Shown piece by piece: positions 47,740 through 61,564 of a stretch of 64,000 nucleotides of DNA. Positions within the stretch are counted from its first letter, which is position 1, and every line of letters starts with the position of its first letter. A program made the translations under genes and the position numbers. The notes beneath the pieces are model-generated. The model made no database searches and was not told the origin of the DNA. It worked only from the letters and a program-made list of their open reading frames with translations. Source of the stretch: Phocoena phocoena (lineage: Eukaryota; Chordata; Mammalia; Artiodactyla; Phocoenidae); the NCBI RefSeq assembly GCF_963924675.1, contig NC_089234.1, forward strand, positions 65,445,588-65,509,587, given 5' to 3'.

Positions 47740-48560
47740 AAAGTCACCTTCTACTCCATCTAAGTTGTTGCTTTCACAATCACATGGGCATACCAGGATC
47801 ATTGCTGCCCTTAGGTCTTGTCCATGCTGTACCTGTCATTTTGAATACCCTTGCGCCTTATTTATCACATCAAATTTTATCCACCTTTCAAGAAACAGCT
47901 CATACCCCCATGTACTCTAGAAACCTTTTTTTTACTCTCTCTGGAAATAGTGAGCTCTTCTTGGTCTCCTGTGCTGTAGATTTTAAAGGACTTGCCACTC
48001 AGGTACATTGTTACAGGCAACTATATGTTACTGATGAACTCTTCAGGTACATTTATATAGAAATGACTTTTCTTTCAAAACAGAAGTTAAGTTATAGGAG
48101 AAAAGAAAACTTGTATTGTTTCTCTTTGCATCTCTTCCAAAGCCTACCATAATGTCTCGCATGTGCTAGATTAAAATGAAACAGAACAAAACAACTCTTG
48201 AATTGAACCTATATGCTTATGCTAATTTTATTCCAGCAGTGAAACACCTTTTCTTCTCTACTGGCCCTCTACAGTTATAATTATTCTTTATAACTTTCTC
48301 AAATGCCACCACCTTTACAAAGGAGCTTCTGATTCCCTTTCAGTTAGAATTAATTGCTCCATTACCTGTGTTACCATGGATGAGCTTATCCTCTAGTTAA
48401 TGCTTATATCACTTTGCCTTGTATCATAATCAGCCATTTACATACGAGTTTCTCCCACTAGATTGTAACATACTTAAAGGTAGATACCACACTTTATTTA
48501 TTTTCGTATTTCCCAATAGCATTTTATACATTGTAGGAGTACTCAAGTCCTTCTCCCAGT
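47740..48560 (+). mobile_element. L2 LINE fragments, sense
   Basis: Weak L2-like text (TCAAGAAACAGCTCATACCC at about 47890) followed by the clearer 3' end CTAGATTGTAACATACTTAA, AGGTAGATACCACACTTTAT and TTGTAGGAGTACTC at 48460-48545. Probably one old L2 with gaps. Confidence 0.5.
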
Positions 48561-48564
48561 TTTA

Positions 48565-50626
48565 AATTTAAAATTCATTGTAACATTATACTGTGACACA
48601 TTGTACTACAGTTAAGCAAGAGGACAAGTTATCATCTCAGTTTGTGGGGAAAGAAAACAAAAACAAAAAAACAAAACCCAAGAGCAGTGGCCTATGTCAA
48701 AGGCTGGGGCAGAGAAAAGATCAGGGAGATGCTTCATTACTGTCCAGAGTCAGATATTAGCCATTTTCAGAGAACTTCGGATCAGATTCTTAAAAGGTTC
48801 TTCAGCAAGCTTTTGAACAAGAGATCATGACTTTTGTATAAACAATTACTTCCAGGAACCATCCTTGAACTGCATCTGTTGAAAGATCCCACTAAACCTA
48901 TTTTCACTAATGGTTCCAGCAAATCCCTCTAAAGGGTAGCAGCCGTGCCTTCAAATTCAGAAGCATATGCTGGCAAACTTCCTCCCCCTGGTAGCAGTCT
49001 GAGACAGGCCTCTGGGATTATGCACTTTCTTCCTTTTGGCTTCAGCCCTAATCTGACACCCTTTAACACAGTTAGTCAGAGAGCATTAATAAACCACTTC
49101 TATCTGCATATCACTTGGCCAGCCTGCATAACTAGTGTCTTCTTGTTGGTGATGCCAAAATCAAAAGTTAAATGACAATTTAGCCTCTTTAAAGAAGAGT
49201 AAGATCCCCTGGCCTTAGAAGTACTGCTGCTGCTGCAGAAGTTTGGCACTTTGAACTAACATTGTGAATTGAAGAAAGAAGCTTCTGGAGCTTCTGAGTG
49301 GAAAACCTGTTTTTTTGTCCAAATAGACCTGGATTTGAATAGGACCCAGATCTAGTGAGCGGGCTGAGGGTACTTACTTATCTTGACGTTTTAAGTTATT
49401 GGAAATATAAACTTGTCAGATAAAAAGTGCCATCAAAACTGAAATCCCCTACGTGTACTGGGTAATGCAAAGGCTTTTTTGGACATTTTTGATATAGTTA
49501 GATCCTAAGAAAGGTAGGTACGTGGAATAATCTAAAAAGCCACTGTTAGTACTGTCCTTATTAATAAAAAGAATGCGTTCTGACACACTAGTAGACATTT
49601 TATTGTCAAGGAAGGAAATGGTATAGCGGGCTTAAGGGTGGATTTCAGACAGTCATAAAGAGGGGCTGATACATTCCCAAATCTGGAAAATATAAAATAT
49701 GGAACTGTGAAGCTGATGCTAAATGAAGGATAGATTAAAAATAGATGAGCTGAAATGGCATGGGTTAAAAGGAAGGGATCATTGGGAAAGTAAGTGGAGA
49801 ATTAGAACATGCTGTGTGGATAATTCACCGTGAGAGATATTGTAGAGCTCTTGTGTCTTCTTTAACCCTAGAACTCCTATTACCAGCCTCAGATGCATGT
49901 TCTATAGCCAAAGAAGACATGATCTGGTAAGAGAAATAGGCCACACCTTTCTTTCTAATCTTATTTTTACATACTGTCTGTAAAAAACGAATTCAGATTT
50001 ATTTTATGGGCCTTTATATGGTAGGAATAGGTAGGAAGTAAAATAACCTAACGAAAGTGGTTTAGGCATGAAGTCCCAGTTTCAGCTCTAGATGGCAAAC
50101 AACAGAATCTGACTGTAAACCAACACATATGCACAGGAAGGCTAGAGAACAAGAGAAAACAGACAGACTGCAAGGGATGCTGAATATAAGAACCGGTTGG
50201 TCATTCCCAGGGAGCATTTGTTTGAGCTGCCATTCCAGACCTCAGTGAACATCTGATGCCATTATTGGCATCATAACATGATGACACTGGACCCTACAGA
50301 TGCTACTTTCATTTGCCACCAGATTCCAGATACTTCCACCACAGAAATAAATTCCAAGCCAATCCCTGCATTTGCCTCGCTCTCCCTGAATTCAGCTTCC
50401 TGAGCAGATGCATCATGGTAGCAGAATTTAAATCATATGCCCACACCTTGATGGTCAGCATGGAGGGGAGCCACAAGTACTGGCTTTTGAGCTTCTCTGG
50501 AGACAACATTTTCTGCCTCAGTTAGATTCTCATACTGGCAGATTTCTTGGCACAGAAAGGGCTTTGGAGTCTGTGAGCAAAGGGAGATGGCAGTGGCAAG
50601 GAGCACAAGAGGAGTAGCATCAAAAA
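48565..50626. other. CTNNA3: Intron, unassigned
   Basis: No coding homology. Around 49860-50520 the sequence is less AT-rich and may be an old LTR, but I cannot name it. Confidence 0.3.
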
Positions 50627-50638
50627 GGAAGTGAAAGG

Positions 50639-50849
50639 GGGGCTTCCCTGGTGGCGCAGTGGTTGAGAGTCCGCCTGCCAATGCAGGGGACACGGGTTCA
50701 TGCCCCGGTCTGGGAAGATCCCACATGCCGCAGAGCGGCTGGGCCCGTGAGCCATGGCCGCTGAGCCTGCGTGTCCGAAGCCTGTGCTCCGCAACGGGAG
50801 AGGCCACGACAGTGAGAGGCCCGCGTACCGCCAAAAAAAAAAAAAAACA
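50639..50849 (+). mobile_element. CHR-2 type SINE, sense
   Basis: GGGGCTTCCCTGGTGGCGCA to GTGAGAGGCCCGCGTACCGC and a poly(A). Duplication GGAAGTGAAAGG (50627-50638) and GGGAGTGAAAGG (50850-50861), one mismatch. Confidence 0.94.
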
Positions 50850-50861
50850 GGGAGTGAAAGG

Positions 50862-53177
50862 ACCCAGAGAAAGGAAATTGAGTACTGATTTTCCAGCTTG
50901 GTTGGTCATCATCTGTATTGGAACAATGGAAATGCTTCCATCCGTTGTCACCCAAATAGGAGCATGGCCTTTCAGCAGCTTGTTTCCAAACCCATTTCTT
51001 TAAGATGGTTTATGAAGTTTAAAAAATAAGCATAAAACCATGCTTTATGCCTGGTGGTTTTATTAGATGAGGTATTATGACACCACTTTAAATCTAAGTG
51101 TTTCAGGGATGACGTGCCTTAGAATATACAATGTGAATGTGATTCTATTACCAAGATAGTGGCAAGATAAACATACAGGTGTCTATGAAGTTTTGTGAAA
51201 AGTAGAAAAATGGATCATTCAGGGGTTTCTTCTTTTTTTCTTTCTTTAACGACAATAATGACAAAAACTTAATAGGCCTGTAATCCTATATTGTTCAAAT
51301 ACAGTAATATTGTACCAAACTATATCATTTTATTTTAAACCTAAAGGGATGGGGACTTTGACTTCATTCATTTTAAGATTTACTAAGTACTAGACATTCT
51401 TTGTAAGAGAGGAGACTAGTGCCTTCTAAAATCATAATGTTTGTACAGCCACTGGGAAAAGAGAAGTGGCTATTCAAGGCCAGAGGGGATCAGAGGCTCT
51501 GGGGTCGTAAACAGTCTTAGGTCTTTCCCAGCCCTTCTGAGGGCTATGGGCATCAATATCTCAACACCCCAGTAACCCTCTAAAACACACCCTTCCTAAC
51601 AGTTGTTAGGAAGCTCTGGAATAGCCTTTTATCACCTGGGTAATCCAACAATTGTCTCTTTATAATAGAATTACTGTAAAATGTTTTATAAACTGCAACA
51701 TAGTTTATGTTTTTAAAAGGGAGCTAATATCTGGTAGGAATCTCCTTCCTTGTACTCCGTCTTGAAAGTCCGATTTATGAAACTAATGAAATAACTCCAG
51801 TTATTACAAGTATCTGTTTCATGTATTAAGAGTCCTCAGTTGTAAAGACAGGTTAATTTTACTTTTTTAGAGATCATTATATGTGGCCTGGAAAGTCTGG
51901 TTATACAGTTACTGATGTGAGCTGGTACAACTTTTACATACTCATCTGAAAAACTGTATTTGAGGTTCAAGGTCACTGAGCCTAGAAAATAAACTGATGT
52001 GGGGCATCTCTCAGATTTTCTTTCTTCTGGCTTTGGGGAGAGCATAAACCATGTGAAGTTGAATGTATGAAACAGACTGCATTTCCTTTGGTGTTAAGTA
52101 ATTGGTGTAGATAGCAGAGCTTAACTGGCAATAGTTTTAGCCGTCTCATTCCCAGCCTCTCCTTCCCACCTGTCCTTCATGTCCATTTTTCTGGGAGTCC
52201 TCAAATGTAGTGCTGCTCGGATGAGGGTGGTCACAATAGCCATGATGATATTGCCAAGTTTCCAAGACAAGAGTAAATGTAGTAAGTGAAGGATTAAGCA
52301 TTTCTAAGGTGAACAGTAGGTATCTACTGCCAAAAGAAGGCAATGTTGCATTTACACTATCAGAAGGCCAATACTTTCAAATGACAGTGTTATCTATAAG
52401 CTTTATGAATAGATGTGAATATTTTCACATAAAGTCCATATGTAAGTCGTTTATCATGATTGGGTGAGTTAAAGATTATTTCACCTTTTGGTGAAAACTG
52501 TAAACTTGAGGAATACTATAAACTTAGTGGATATCTCAAGATCTTCAGTGAAGGAAGAAAGGATTGTTTGACTGAAGAAGGGAAGTATATTTTAAATGAT
52601 AGCCACAGTTGGGATAACAATGCTGGGAGTAGAACAAGTGGAATAAAAGAGTCTCTGGAAACATTGATCAGGTGTCCTGTTTGCCCAGCTCAGTAAGGAT
52701 GTAGCTCAAGAAAAGCCAAAGGGATTTTAGGCATATGGAAATTCTTTCCCACCATGTGCCCATGCTGATTTCTGCTGACAAATATTTTCATTTCACATAT
52801 TTGAATTCTCTAGCTCATGGTAATTTACAACTTCCTCTTTTGTCAATTACAAAAGAAAGCATTTCTGCTTAACAATCCCACACAGCAGGCTAAGGACTTA
52901 GGAATGGTTCTTCTCCTGAAATGTATTAGTAACCCAGCAGTATCTTAGAAAGTATAATATATTCTGGTGATCATCCACCATTTAATTTTACTGTCTGCCA
53001 AAGTCTGTAGCAGTTAAAGTTAAGTGAACAATTTATAGTATAAAATTTCTCTGCTGATATGGGGATTCTCATTTATTATAAACACTGCTGCCAGTATTTC
53101 TTTAAGATTCTAGATATTTTAAAGTTGATTTTGAATGTAGGTTATACTGATTTAACAAAGGTTAAAGGCACATTCCT
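50862..53177. other. CTNNA3: Intron, no named element
   Basis: AT-rich, with short chance ORFs (for example 52460-52696) lacking known domains. Confidence 0.35.
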
Positions 53178-53186
53178 TTACTACTT

Positions 53187-54198
53187 TTTTTTGCTGGTAA
53201 AGCTTAGTTTCTTATTTTTAATTTTAATTTTTTTTAATACAGCAGGTTCTTATTAGTTATCTATTTTATACATATTAGTGTATATATGTCAATCCCAATC
53301 TCCCAATTCATCCCACCACCACCACCACCCATCCCCCACTTTCCCCCCTTGGTGTCCATACATTTGTTCTCTACATCTGTGTCTCTATTTCTGCCTTGCA
53401 AACTTGTTCATCTGTACCATTTTTCTAGATTCCACATATATGCATTGATATATGATATTTGTTTTTCTCTTTCGGACTTACTTACTTCACTCTGTATGAC
53501 AGTCTCTAGGTCCATCCACGTCTCTACAAATGACCCAATTTCGTTCCTTTTTATGGCTGAGTAATATTCCGTTGTGTATATGTACCACATCTTCTTTATC
53601 CATTCATCTGTCGATGGGCATTTAGGTTGCTTCCATGACCTGGCTATTGTAAATAGTGCTGCAATGAACATTGGGGTGCATGTGTCTTTTTGAATTATGG
53701 TTTTCTCTGGGTATATGCCCAGGAGTGGGATTGCTGGGTCATATGGTAATTCTATTTTTAGTTTTTTTAAGGAACCTCCATACTGTTCTCGATAGTGGCT
53801 GTATCAATTTACATTCCCACCAACAGTGCAAGAGGGTTCCCTTTTCTCCACATCCTCTCCAGCATTTGTTGTTTGTAGATTTTCTGATGACACCCATTCT
53901 AACCGGTGTGAGGTGATACCTCATTGTAGTTTTGATTTGCATTTCTCTAATAATTAGTGATGCTGAGCATCCTTTCATGTGTTTGTTGGCAATCTGTATA
54001 TCTTCTTTGGAGAAATGTCTATTTAGGTCTTCTGCCCATTTTGTGATTGGGTTGTTTGTTTTTTTTAATATTGAGCTGCATGAGCTGTTTGTATATTTTG
54101 GAGATTAAACCTTTGTCCATTGATTCCTTTGCAAATATTTTCCCCCATTCTGAGGGTTGTCTTTTCGTCTTGTTTTTAGTTTCCTTTGCTGTGCAGAA
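53187..54198 (-). mobile_element. 5'-truncated L1, antisense
   Basis: Complement of an L1 3' end and distal ORF2: ACAGCAGGTTCTTATTAGTT, TTTCTCTTTCGGACTTACTT, GTATGACAGTCTCTAGGTCC, TTTATGGCTGAGTAATATTC and GTTTGTATATTTTGGAGATT. Minus-strand translation gives [20 protein letters not shown] (53408-53671) and [20 protein letters not shown] (53739-53978). Possible 9-bp duplication TTACTACTT (53178-53186 and 54199-54207). Confidence 0.88.
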
Positions 54199-54207
54199 TT
54201 ACTACTT

Positions 54208-55390
54208 GCCTTAAAATTCTTATGTAACTAGAAAGAGGAAATAGATTACTGATATTGATAAAAAACAAAATTATTTTTGAGGGAAGAGGCAGTAAGTTAA
54301 AATATTGTACTTCTCTTACCATCTCCCCTACCGTATTTATTTATTCTCCTTCTACCAACTATTTCAGTATGTGAATAGTTATCCCTTCTTCATTATTTGT
54401 ATTTATTAATGTATTCATCCTATCTTCACAATTACAATCAAATAATTTTGAGCTCAGGGACTAGCAGTGTGTTTTTTTCCTTTTTCATCTATTTAAAAAG
54501 TTAGCAAGAAGGCAGATTCACAAAATATTTCTACCTCACTCTAGTTTAACATCGCTTTTATAAAACAGTAAAGGGAAACAAAAGGAATGAGCCCATAACG
54601 TCAAATGCATGGGTGTTGGCTCATCAGAGAAAAGCAACAACATCCAGAAGATAGAAAGCAGCTGGAAATGTGCAGATAGATGGAAAAGAGCAGCAAACAC
54701 CTCAATCCAGGGTATGCACAAGCAGAGGTCGTCAGAGAGGGAGGGTTCCAGCTCTCCTGTTAGCATCACTGAATTCTGGAAAACAGTGAAATAATATGGC
54801 CTCACATTCAGTAAGACAATTAATTTGAACTTAGAACACTACTTTCATCCAAAATGTGTGGCAAAATAAAACCTTTCTGTATACGTAAGAACCCAGGATA
54901 TTTAAGTTACACAAACCCTTTTTGAGAAATGACTTGAAAATGTATTCAAGCAAAATGAGGAAAAATCAGAAATAGTAAGAATGTGGAGAATTGAAATAGT
55001 AAATCTAACTCAGAAATGTAATGAATAAAACGACAAGATGGCAGATCTCTAGCAGGTCTAGAAAGCAACTGATCCAAATTAGAATAGAAAGTCATGGGCT
55101 GCAAGAAAAAATAATTCTAAAAGGAGCCTAGAATACATTTAGACAAACAGAGTCATTAAATTAGTCACATGATAACGAAAGCAATTCACTATCCTTTCCA
55201 AAAGATGTCACCTAGCTAGCTTAGAATATTGTGAACCCAACTACATAATCCTAAAACTTTAAAACTGTCTGGTTATATTGTTATCAGCTTATGCTTAACT
55301 ATTTGTATTTGTTTATTGTCTGTGTCATGTCTTTTGTCATTGTTAAGAAACTAGATTTCATGTCACGTGGTAAATGTTACCTATTATGCC
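54208..55390. other. CTNNA3: Intron, no named element
   Basis: No coding homology; A-rich patches might be old L1. Confidence 0.3.
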
Positions 55391-55394
55391 TATT

Positions 55395-55575
55395 ATGAAT
55401 ATGTATTTATATATATATGTATGTATAAATGGCATACACACATATACATATGTGCATATGTTTATGTCCATTTATGATAGTAATATTTATATACAGATAT
55501 CTTATTTTATAATTTATTATATTTAGTATTAGTGTAACTATATATGTATAATGCATATGTTACATTATATACAAA
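55395..55575 (+). repeat. AT-rich low-complexity tract
   Basis: ATGTATTTATATATATATGT, ATGTATAAATGGCATACACA and similar mixed TA/CA/TG runs. Confidence 0.7.
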
Positions 55576-56600
55576 ATGATTGATTTTTTTTGCCTGTGTG
55601 TTTAATGGTCTTTGTATAAAATAGAGTTATCATACAGAACAACCTGGGCAGATCCATACATATCTCCAGGGACATCTGGAAGTCTAGTACTGACTTTGGC
55701 TATGACAAAAATAATTGACTAGCTAGTAGTTTATAATGCACTGTCTAAAGTGCAAAATCCCTCTGGTGGCACCCAGGGCCAGCTTATTTATGTTTTTTAC
55801 GGATGTGTAGATTGATGGCTTACACCTATTTCACTGGTTTCATAGCTCGGCTTGGCTATATGACCAGTGGGGCATAAAAGACTCTGCTAGAATCTTTTGC
55901 CTTAACTCTCCTAAAACCACAATTTCTTGCATGTCTCTCTTGGCAGGTCATAACCCAGAGATGAAGTGCATCCTGTATGACTAAGAAAAGACTTTGTGTA
56001 GGTGTGCCTGCAAATGTCCCAGGCCCCGATGCTGGCTTGTACATTCTTCCTCCTGCTTTGCTGCATGCTTTATCTTGAATAGGTTTTATGTGAGTGTGTT
56101 ATACAGAATTTTGCAGACCCTTTAAATTCTTCAACCTTGTATAATTGTTGCAGTCATAACGCATTTATTTACAAAAAAACATGTATTTGAAGATAACAAG
56201 AAGAAGCACACACACACACATTTACCTTAAACGTACAGAGCAAGGCAAGTGGGCAAATGGTTACATTTGGTTTTGTTAATTGCTTTTTTTTCCTTTTTTG
56301 AAGGTCCATAGTAAGTCTTCATAATTGGACATTATGCAGCCAAAAGTACTGGATCATGCTGTATTTTCCTCAGAGGACTTTCTAAACTCTGAAACCTTAG
56401 TGGCTAAACTTTCATTTGATTTAGAATAACTGACTCACACAATACATAGCAATAGTGAATGGACAAACATTTCTCATCAGTACTGACTCAGTCTTTTATG
56501 GCCTGTTTCCGCCAATTGTGAGATCATTCCACCCAATTACCATTTCACTACTCTGCCCCCTTAAAAACGCAGAGCTATAACAAAGCTTATCCTTTCTATA
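55576..56600. other. CTNNA3: Intron, unassigned
   Basis: No coding homology. A CACACACACACA run is at about 56209-56220. Confidence 0.35.
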
Positions 56601-56604
56601 TTAA

Positions 56605-57115
56605 TAGTTATCTATTGCTGAATTTTTAAAAATTTCCCTAAAAGTTAGCAAATTAAGACAACAAACATTTACTGTCCTGTGGTTTCTGAGATCAAGAATC
56701 TGGGAGCAGCTTAGCTCAGTGGCTCCGGCTCAAGGTCCCTCATGAGGCTGCAGTTAGGCTGTCGGCCTGGGCGCCCTCATCCAAGTCCCAGGTGTGGTTG
56801 CCGGCAGGAGACTTCGCTCTCTTGCCTCGTGGGCCTCCCTTACGTTGCCTAAGTATTCTCCCAACATGGCACCTGGCTTTCCTCAGAGCAGGCAATCCAA
56901 ACCAGAGAGAGAGTGAGAGAGAAAGAGAGGCCTTAGGGTGGAAGCCAGTGTTTTTGTATAACCTAATTTCTGAAGTGGTATACCATCATTTTTGCTATAT
57001 TCAATTTGTTAGAAGGGAGTTACTAAATTCAGTGCGTTACTAAGTTACTTAAAGACGGAGTATGAATATCAGGAAGCAAGGCCATTGAGCCATTTTACAG
57101 ACTGCTTACCACAAC
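56605..57115 (+). repeat. Ancient interspersed repeat (TTATCTATTGCTG type)
   Basis: AGTTATCTATTGCTGAATTT, GACAACAAACATTTACTGTC, AATCTGGGAGCAGCTTAGCT, CTCATGAGGCTGCAGTTAGG, CACCTGGCTTTCCTCAGAGC, AGAAGGGAGTTACTAAATTC and GCTTACCACAAC follow a common mammalian repeat. Family not named. Confidence 0.6.
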
Positions 57116-57944
57116 TGCTAAGTGTTCTGTATTCTGGAAATGCTCAATCTATTTCCATGTCCACAAATAGACTATACTTTTTGGAGTGATTATATCTCTC
57201 AACCCCCCTGCTTTCCGGTCTAACACCTAATTTTGGAAACATAGCAAAGAACCTGCCATACAGTAGACAATAAATATAGGTTCAATGGATGAATAAATAA
57301 CAGAATGCACAGTTCACCTGGGAGCCTTAATAAAGTTGATTGATTGACAAAGCAGAACAATTGGAAAAAGGAGTCCTCTCCATGACTACTTCATGCTAGA
57401 TGCCTTGACCTGAATGTTTCCTCCATGGTTCTTCTCTCCATGTGCAGCCCTAAGGATCTTTCAGTGGAGCAGCTAAGAATGCTCACAGCAGAGCCAGTGA
57501 AGACACTTTGAAGTGTCTCACAAAAGCCGGTATATGGCGGCTACTCAGACAGCACATTCTCAACAAAATACCCAATTTATGTTGGCTAGTTAGAGCAATT
57601 TACACTAAAATCCCAGAATTATTCTATACATTGAATGTCACAGTTCCATACCACCAGTGGCATATATTGCTATGGTAGGAGAAATGTGGCTTCCTGGGGA
57701 ATTGAAGAATATCAGTAATTGTCCATTCAGGGCCTCTTCATTTGGCCATTACCAGTGTGAAAATGATTTCTATGGAAAAGATTACTTTTAAAGATTATTT
57801 TGATAATGCAATTTTTTAAAGATTGCAACTACTGCAGAACAAGTTAGTATGGTTGTGGGATTTGTGAATGGCTCTGGAAAGAATAACCCGCCTTTTATCT
57901 TCTATCATGAGCCACTGTCTGATGATTTACCTTTCTCTTTCTAG

Positions 57945-58460
57945 GTGTATTAGTTATCTGTTGCTGAGTAACAGTATCACAACATTACCAACTTAAAGCA
58001 ATACAACTTAGTACCCCACGGTTTTTGTTGGTCAGGTATCCAGACAAGACTTAACTGGATCCTCTGCTTAGAATCTTGTAAAATATAAATCAAGTTGTCA
58101 GACAGGGTTGTGGCCTCATCTCGGGCTTGACTAGGGAAATATCCTCTTTCAAGCTCGTTCAGGTCGTCGGCAGAATTCAGTTCCTCATGGTTCTAGGACT
58201 GAGGGCTTCAGTTTCTTTTTCTTGGCAGTCTACCAAGGGACACTCTCAGCTCCCAGAGACTTCCCACAGTTCTTACTATGGAACTCTCCAAAACAGGTGC
58301 TTGTCTTCTCAAAGTCAGCAAGAAAGAGACACTCAGCAAGGCAAGTGCTATAATCTTATGTAATATAATCTCATAATCATGTGTACATAATCACATCTAT
58401 TCTATCAACTTTCCCATATCTTATTGGTTATAAGCAAGTCATAGTTCCTGCTCAAACTCA
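57945..58460 (+). repeat. Ancient interspersed repeat, related copy
   Basis: GTATTAGTTATCTGTTGCTG head, GGGTTGTGGCCTCATCTCGG, GCTTGACTAGGGAAATATCC, GAATTCAGTTCCTCATGGTT and CTAGGACTGAGGGCTTCAGT. It shares its head with the element at 56605 and weakly with that at 930. Confidence 0.55.
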
Positions 58461-58464
58461 AGAT

Positions 58465-59185
58465 AAGAGTATTATGGTGGCCACCTTAATGGTCTGTTGG
58501 ACATACCAGGGAAATACTTTATAGCTTTCAATAAAAGCATGCCTGAACCTAATGAAACAAGTAGACAGGCCTAGAGTAATTCCTACAGACTTTAATGGGG
58601 TAGACGGCAAGGCTGATTCTGAACTAGCTTCTTTTGAAAAATAGTTTTTCTCTTCATTGTATATGAATTTAAAAGTAAACTTGATGCTTTCTCTAATGAA
58701 AACCATATTTACTATAAATATTAAGTTGGCCTAAATATAATAACTGATTTTCAACTGTTTTGACCTATAACATAATTTTATATGGGTCAACATGATACTT
58801 CCCATGTATTTTGTTTTCTACGTTCCAGGGAAAATCCCTGTAAACAATGCTGTCATGGAATACTATACATTGTATACATGAAGAAATTGAAATTCACTGG
58901 GTTTATGTCATTCGTCTAATTTTACAACAGTAAACAGCTAATTAAGAGATTGGAACAATATTGAACTACAGGTCTGTGGTTCAAAGCCTGTTCTTTCAAC
59001 CATTATTCTAGGACTGATTTTAAAAATATAGATTAATTGATTGAATAATAATTAATTAATTGTCAGCACATTTTACCTAAGATGAAGTTATATCTTCATT
59101 TTTTGCAATAAGCATTGAAGAAAGAGTAGACATGGGGAATAAAGACAATATTCCTTTATGAGTCTGCTCCCAGGCTAATTCTCTT
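58465..59185. other. CTNNA3: Intron, unassigned
   Basis: No coding homology or named repeat. Confidence 0.3.
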
Positions 59186-59189
59186 TCAT

Positions 59190-59595
59190 CTTTAGGTGCT
59201 CTTGGTACTTTTAAGTTTGTCTTGTTTTTTGTCTTTGGCATTCTGCAGTTTCACTATAATGTACTTAAGTGTGGGTATGTATTTTATTTATATTGCTTGG
59301 TATACATTTTGCCTATTTGTGAAATCATGTCTTTAACAGTTTTAGAAAATTAATAGCTATCCTCTATTCAAATAGGTAATTTCTTCCATTCTCTCTATTC
59401 TTTTTTTTTCTGAGACTCTGATAGTATACATGATGTTTGTTCTCATTCTATCCTTTATATTCTTGATCTCAGGTTTATATATTACCATATCTTTGCTTCA
59501 CTCTTTGTACTGAAAATCAAATAATTTCTCTGTATCATGTTTCCAATTCATTAGTTTTCTCTTTTTTTTTCTTTTTCCTATTGATTTATGTAAGT
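59190..59595 (-). mobile_element. Probable old L1, 5' half, antisense
   Basis: GGCATTCTGCAGTTTCACTA, GTGGGTATGTATTTTATTTA, TAATTTCTTCCATTCTCTCT and TTCCAATTCATTAGTTTTCT resemble the complement of the ORF1-side region of old L1s. Diverged. Confidence 0.45.
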
Positions 59596-59604
59596 TCATT
59601 TTAT

Positions 59605-59956
59605 TTTTTAAATTTATTTTTATTTATTTATTTTTGGCTGTGTTGGTTCTTCATTGCTGTGCGTGGGCTTTCTCTAGTTGCGTGAGCGGGGGCTACTCTT
59701 CATTGCGCTATGCGGGCTTCTCATTGCAGTGGCTTCTCTTGCTGCAGAGCATGGGTTCTAGGCACACAGGCTTCAGTAGTTGTGGCACGTGGGGTCAGTA
59801 GTTGTGGCTTGTGGGCTCTAGAGCTCAGGCTTAGTAGTTGTGGCACACGGGCTTAGTTGCTCCGTGGCATGTGGGATCTTCCCGGACTGGGGCTCAAACC
59901 CGTGTCCCCTGCATTGGCAGGCAGATTCTTAACCACTGTGCCACCAGGGAAGTCCC
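59605..59956 (-). mobile_element. Older CHR-type SINE, antisense, long form
   Basis: TTTGGCTGTGTTGGTTCTTC, GTGCGTGGGCTTTCTCTAGT, CATTGCAGTGGCTTCTCTTG, GTGGCATGTGGGATCTTCCC and GTGCCACCAGGGAAGTCCC: complement of the longer 3'-tailed SINE, like 34833-35149. The left end is in an AT-rich tail. Confidence 0.9.
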
Positions 59957-61334
59957 TTTTTTGTTAGTTTTTAAGAGAAGTTTTAGTTTTACAGCAAAAC
60001 TGAGAGGAAGGTACGGAGATTTTTTTATATACTTCCTGCCCCAACACATGCATAGCTTCCCCCATTATCAGTATCCCCCGCCAGAGAAGTACATTTGTTG
60101 TAATTGATAAACCTACATTGGCATCATTACCACCCAACAACCATAGTTTGCATTAGGGTTCATTCTTGGTGTTGCACATTTTATAGATTTGGACAAATGT
60201 ATAAAGACATGGATCTACCATTATAGTATACAGAGTAGTTTCACTGCACTGAAAATCTTCTGTGCTCTGCCTATTTATCCCTCCCTTTCCCCTAACTCTG
60301 AACAGCCACTGATCTTTTACTGTCTCCATAGTTTTGCCTTTTCCAGATGTCATGTAGTTGAATCATACATTCTGTGGCCTTTTCAGATTGGCTGCTTTCT
60401 CTTGGCAATATGCATTTAGGTTTCCTCCATGTCTTTTTTGTGACTTGATAACTCATTTTTTTCAGTGTTGAATAATATTCCATCGCCTGAATGTACCACA
60501 GTTTACTGATCTCTTCACCTACTGTAGGGTGTCTTGGTTGCTTCAAAGTTTTACAATTATGAATAAAGCTGCTATAAACATCCATGTGCAGGTTTTTATG
60601 TGGACATACGTTCTTAATTCCCTTATGTAAATACCAAGGAGCACAAATGGTAGACCATATGGTAAGAGTATGTTTAGTTTTGTAAGACACTGCCAAATGG
60701 TCTTCCAAAGTGGCTATACTATTTTGCATTCATTCTGACCAGCAGTGAATGAGTGAGAGTTTCTGTAGCTCCACATTCTCACCAGCATTTAGTGTTGTCA
60801 GTATTCTGGATTTTGGCCATTCTAAAAGGTGTATAGTGGTATCTTGTTGTTTTAACTTGCATTTCCCTGATGACATGTGATGTGGAACATCTTTTCATAT
60901 GCTTATTTGTCATTTGTATATCTTTGGTGAGGTTTCTATTAAGGCCTTTGACCCTTTTTATAATTGGGTTGTTTGTTTTTCATTACTGAGTTTTAAGAGT
61001 TCTTTTTATATTTTGGATAACAGTCCTTCATCAGATGTGTCTTTGCAAATATTTTCTCTAAGTCTATAACTTGCCTTCTCATTCTCTTGACATTGTCTTT
61101 CACAGAAGAGAAGTTTTTCATTTTAAGGAAGTCTGGTTTATCAATTATTTCTTTCATGGATTATTATGCCTTTGGTGTTGTATCTAAAAAGTCATTACCA
61201 TGCCCAAGGTCATCTATATTTTCTCCTATGTTATTTTTCTAGGAGTTATAGGTTTTTATTTTACATTTAGATCTATGATCCACTTTGAATTAATTTTTGT
61301 GAAGGATATAAAGTCTGTGTCTAGATTCTTTTTC
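59957..61334 (-). mobile_element. Old L1, antisense, first part
   Basis: AGAAGTTTTAGTTTTACAGC, ATTAGGGTTCATTCTTGGTG, CTGAACAGCCACTGATCTTT, GTTGAATAATATTCCATCGC, CCAAAGTGGCTATACTATTT and AGATCTATGATCCACTTTGA. It continues at 61768 after two SINEs. Same family as 35420-36620. Confidence 0.87.
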
Positions 61335-61523
61335 CTCTTTTGAAAATATTTATTTATTTTGGCTGCGCCGGGTCTTAATTGTGGCACGTGGGATCTTCGT
61401 TGCGGCATGCAGACTCTTAGTTGTGGAATGCATGCAGGATCTTGTTCCCCAACCAGGGATTGAACCAGGGCCCCCTGCATTGGGAGTGCAGAGTCTTACC
61501 CACTGGACCACTGGGAAAGTCCC
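61335..61523 (-). mobile_element. tRNA-Glu-derived SINE (shorter, older type)
   Basis: TTTGGCTGCGCCGGGTCTTA, GTGGCACGTGGGATCTTCGT, TCCCCAACCAGGGATTGAAC and ACCACTGGGAAAGTCCC. Candidate 9-bp duplication TTCTTTTTC at 61326-61334 and 61524-61532. Related to 41061-41178. Confidence 0.88.
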
Positions 61524-61531
61524 TTCTTTTT

Positions 61532-61538
<7 letters not shown>

Positions 61539-61564
<26 letters not shown>
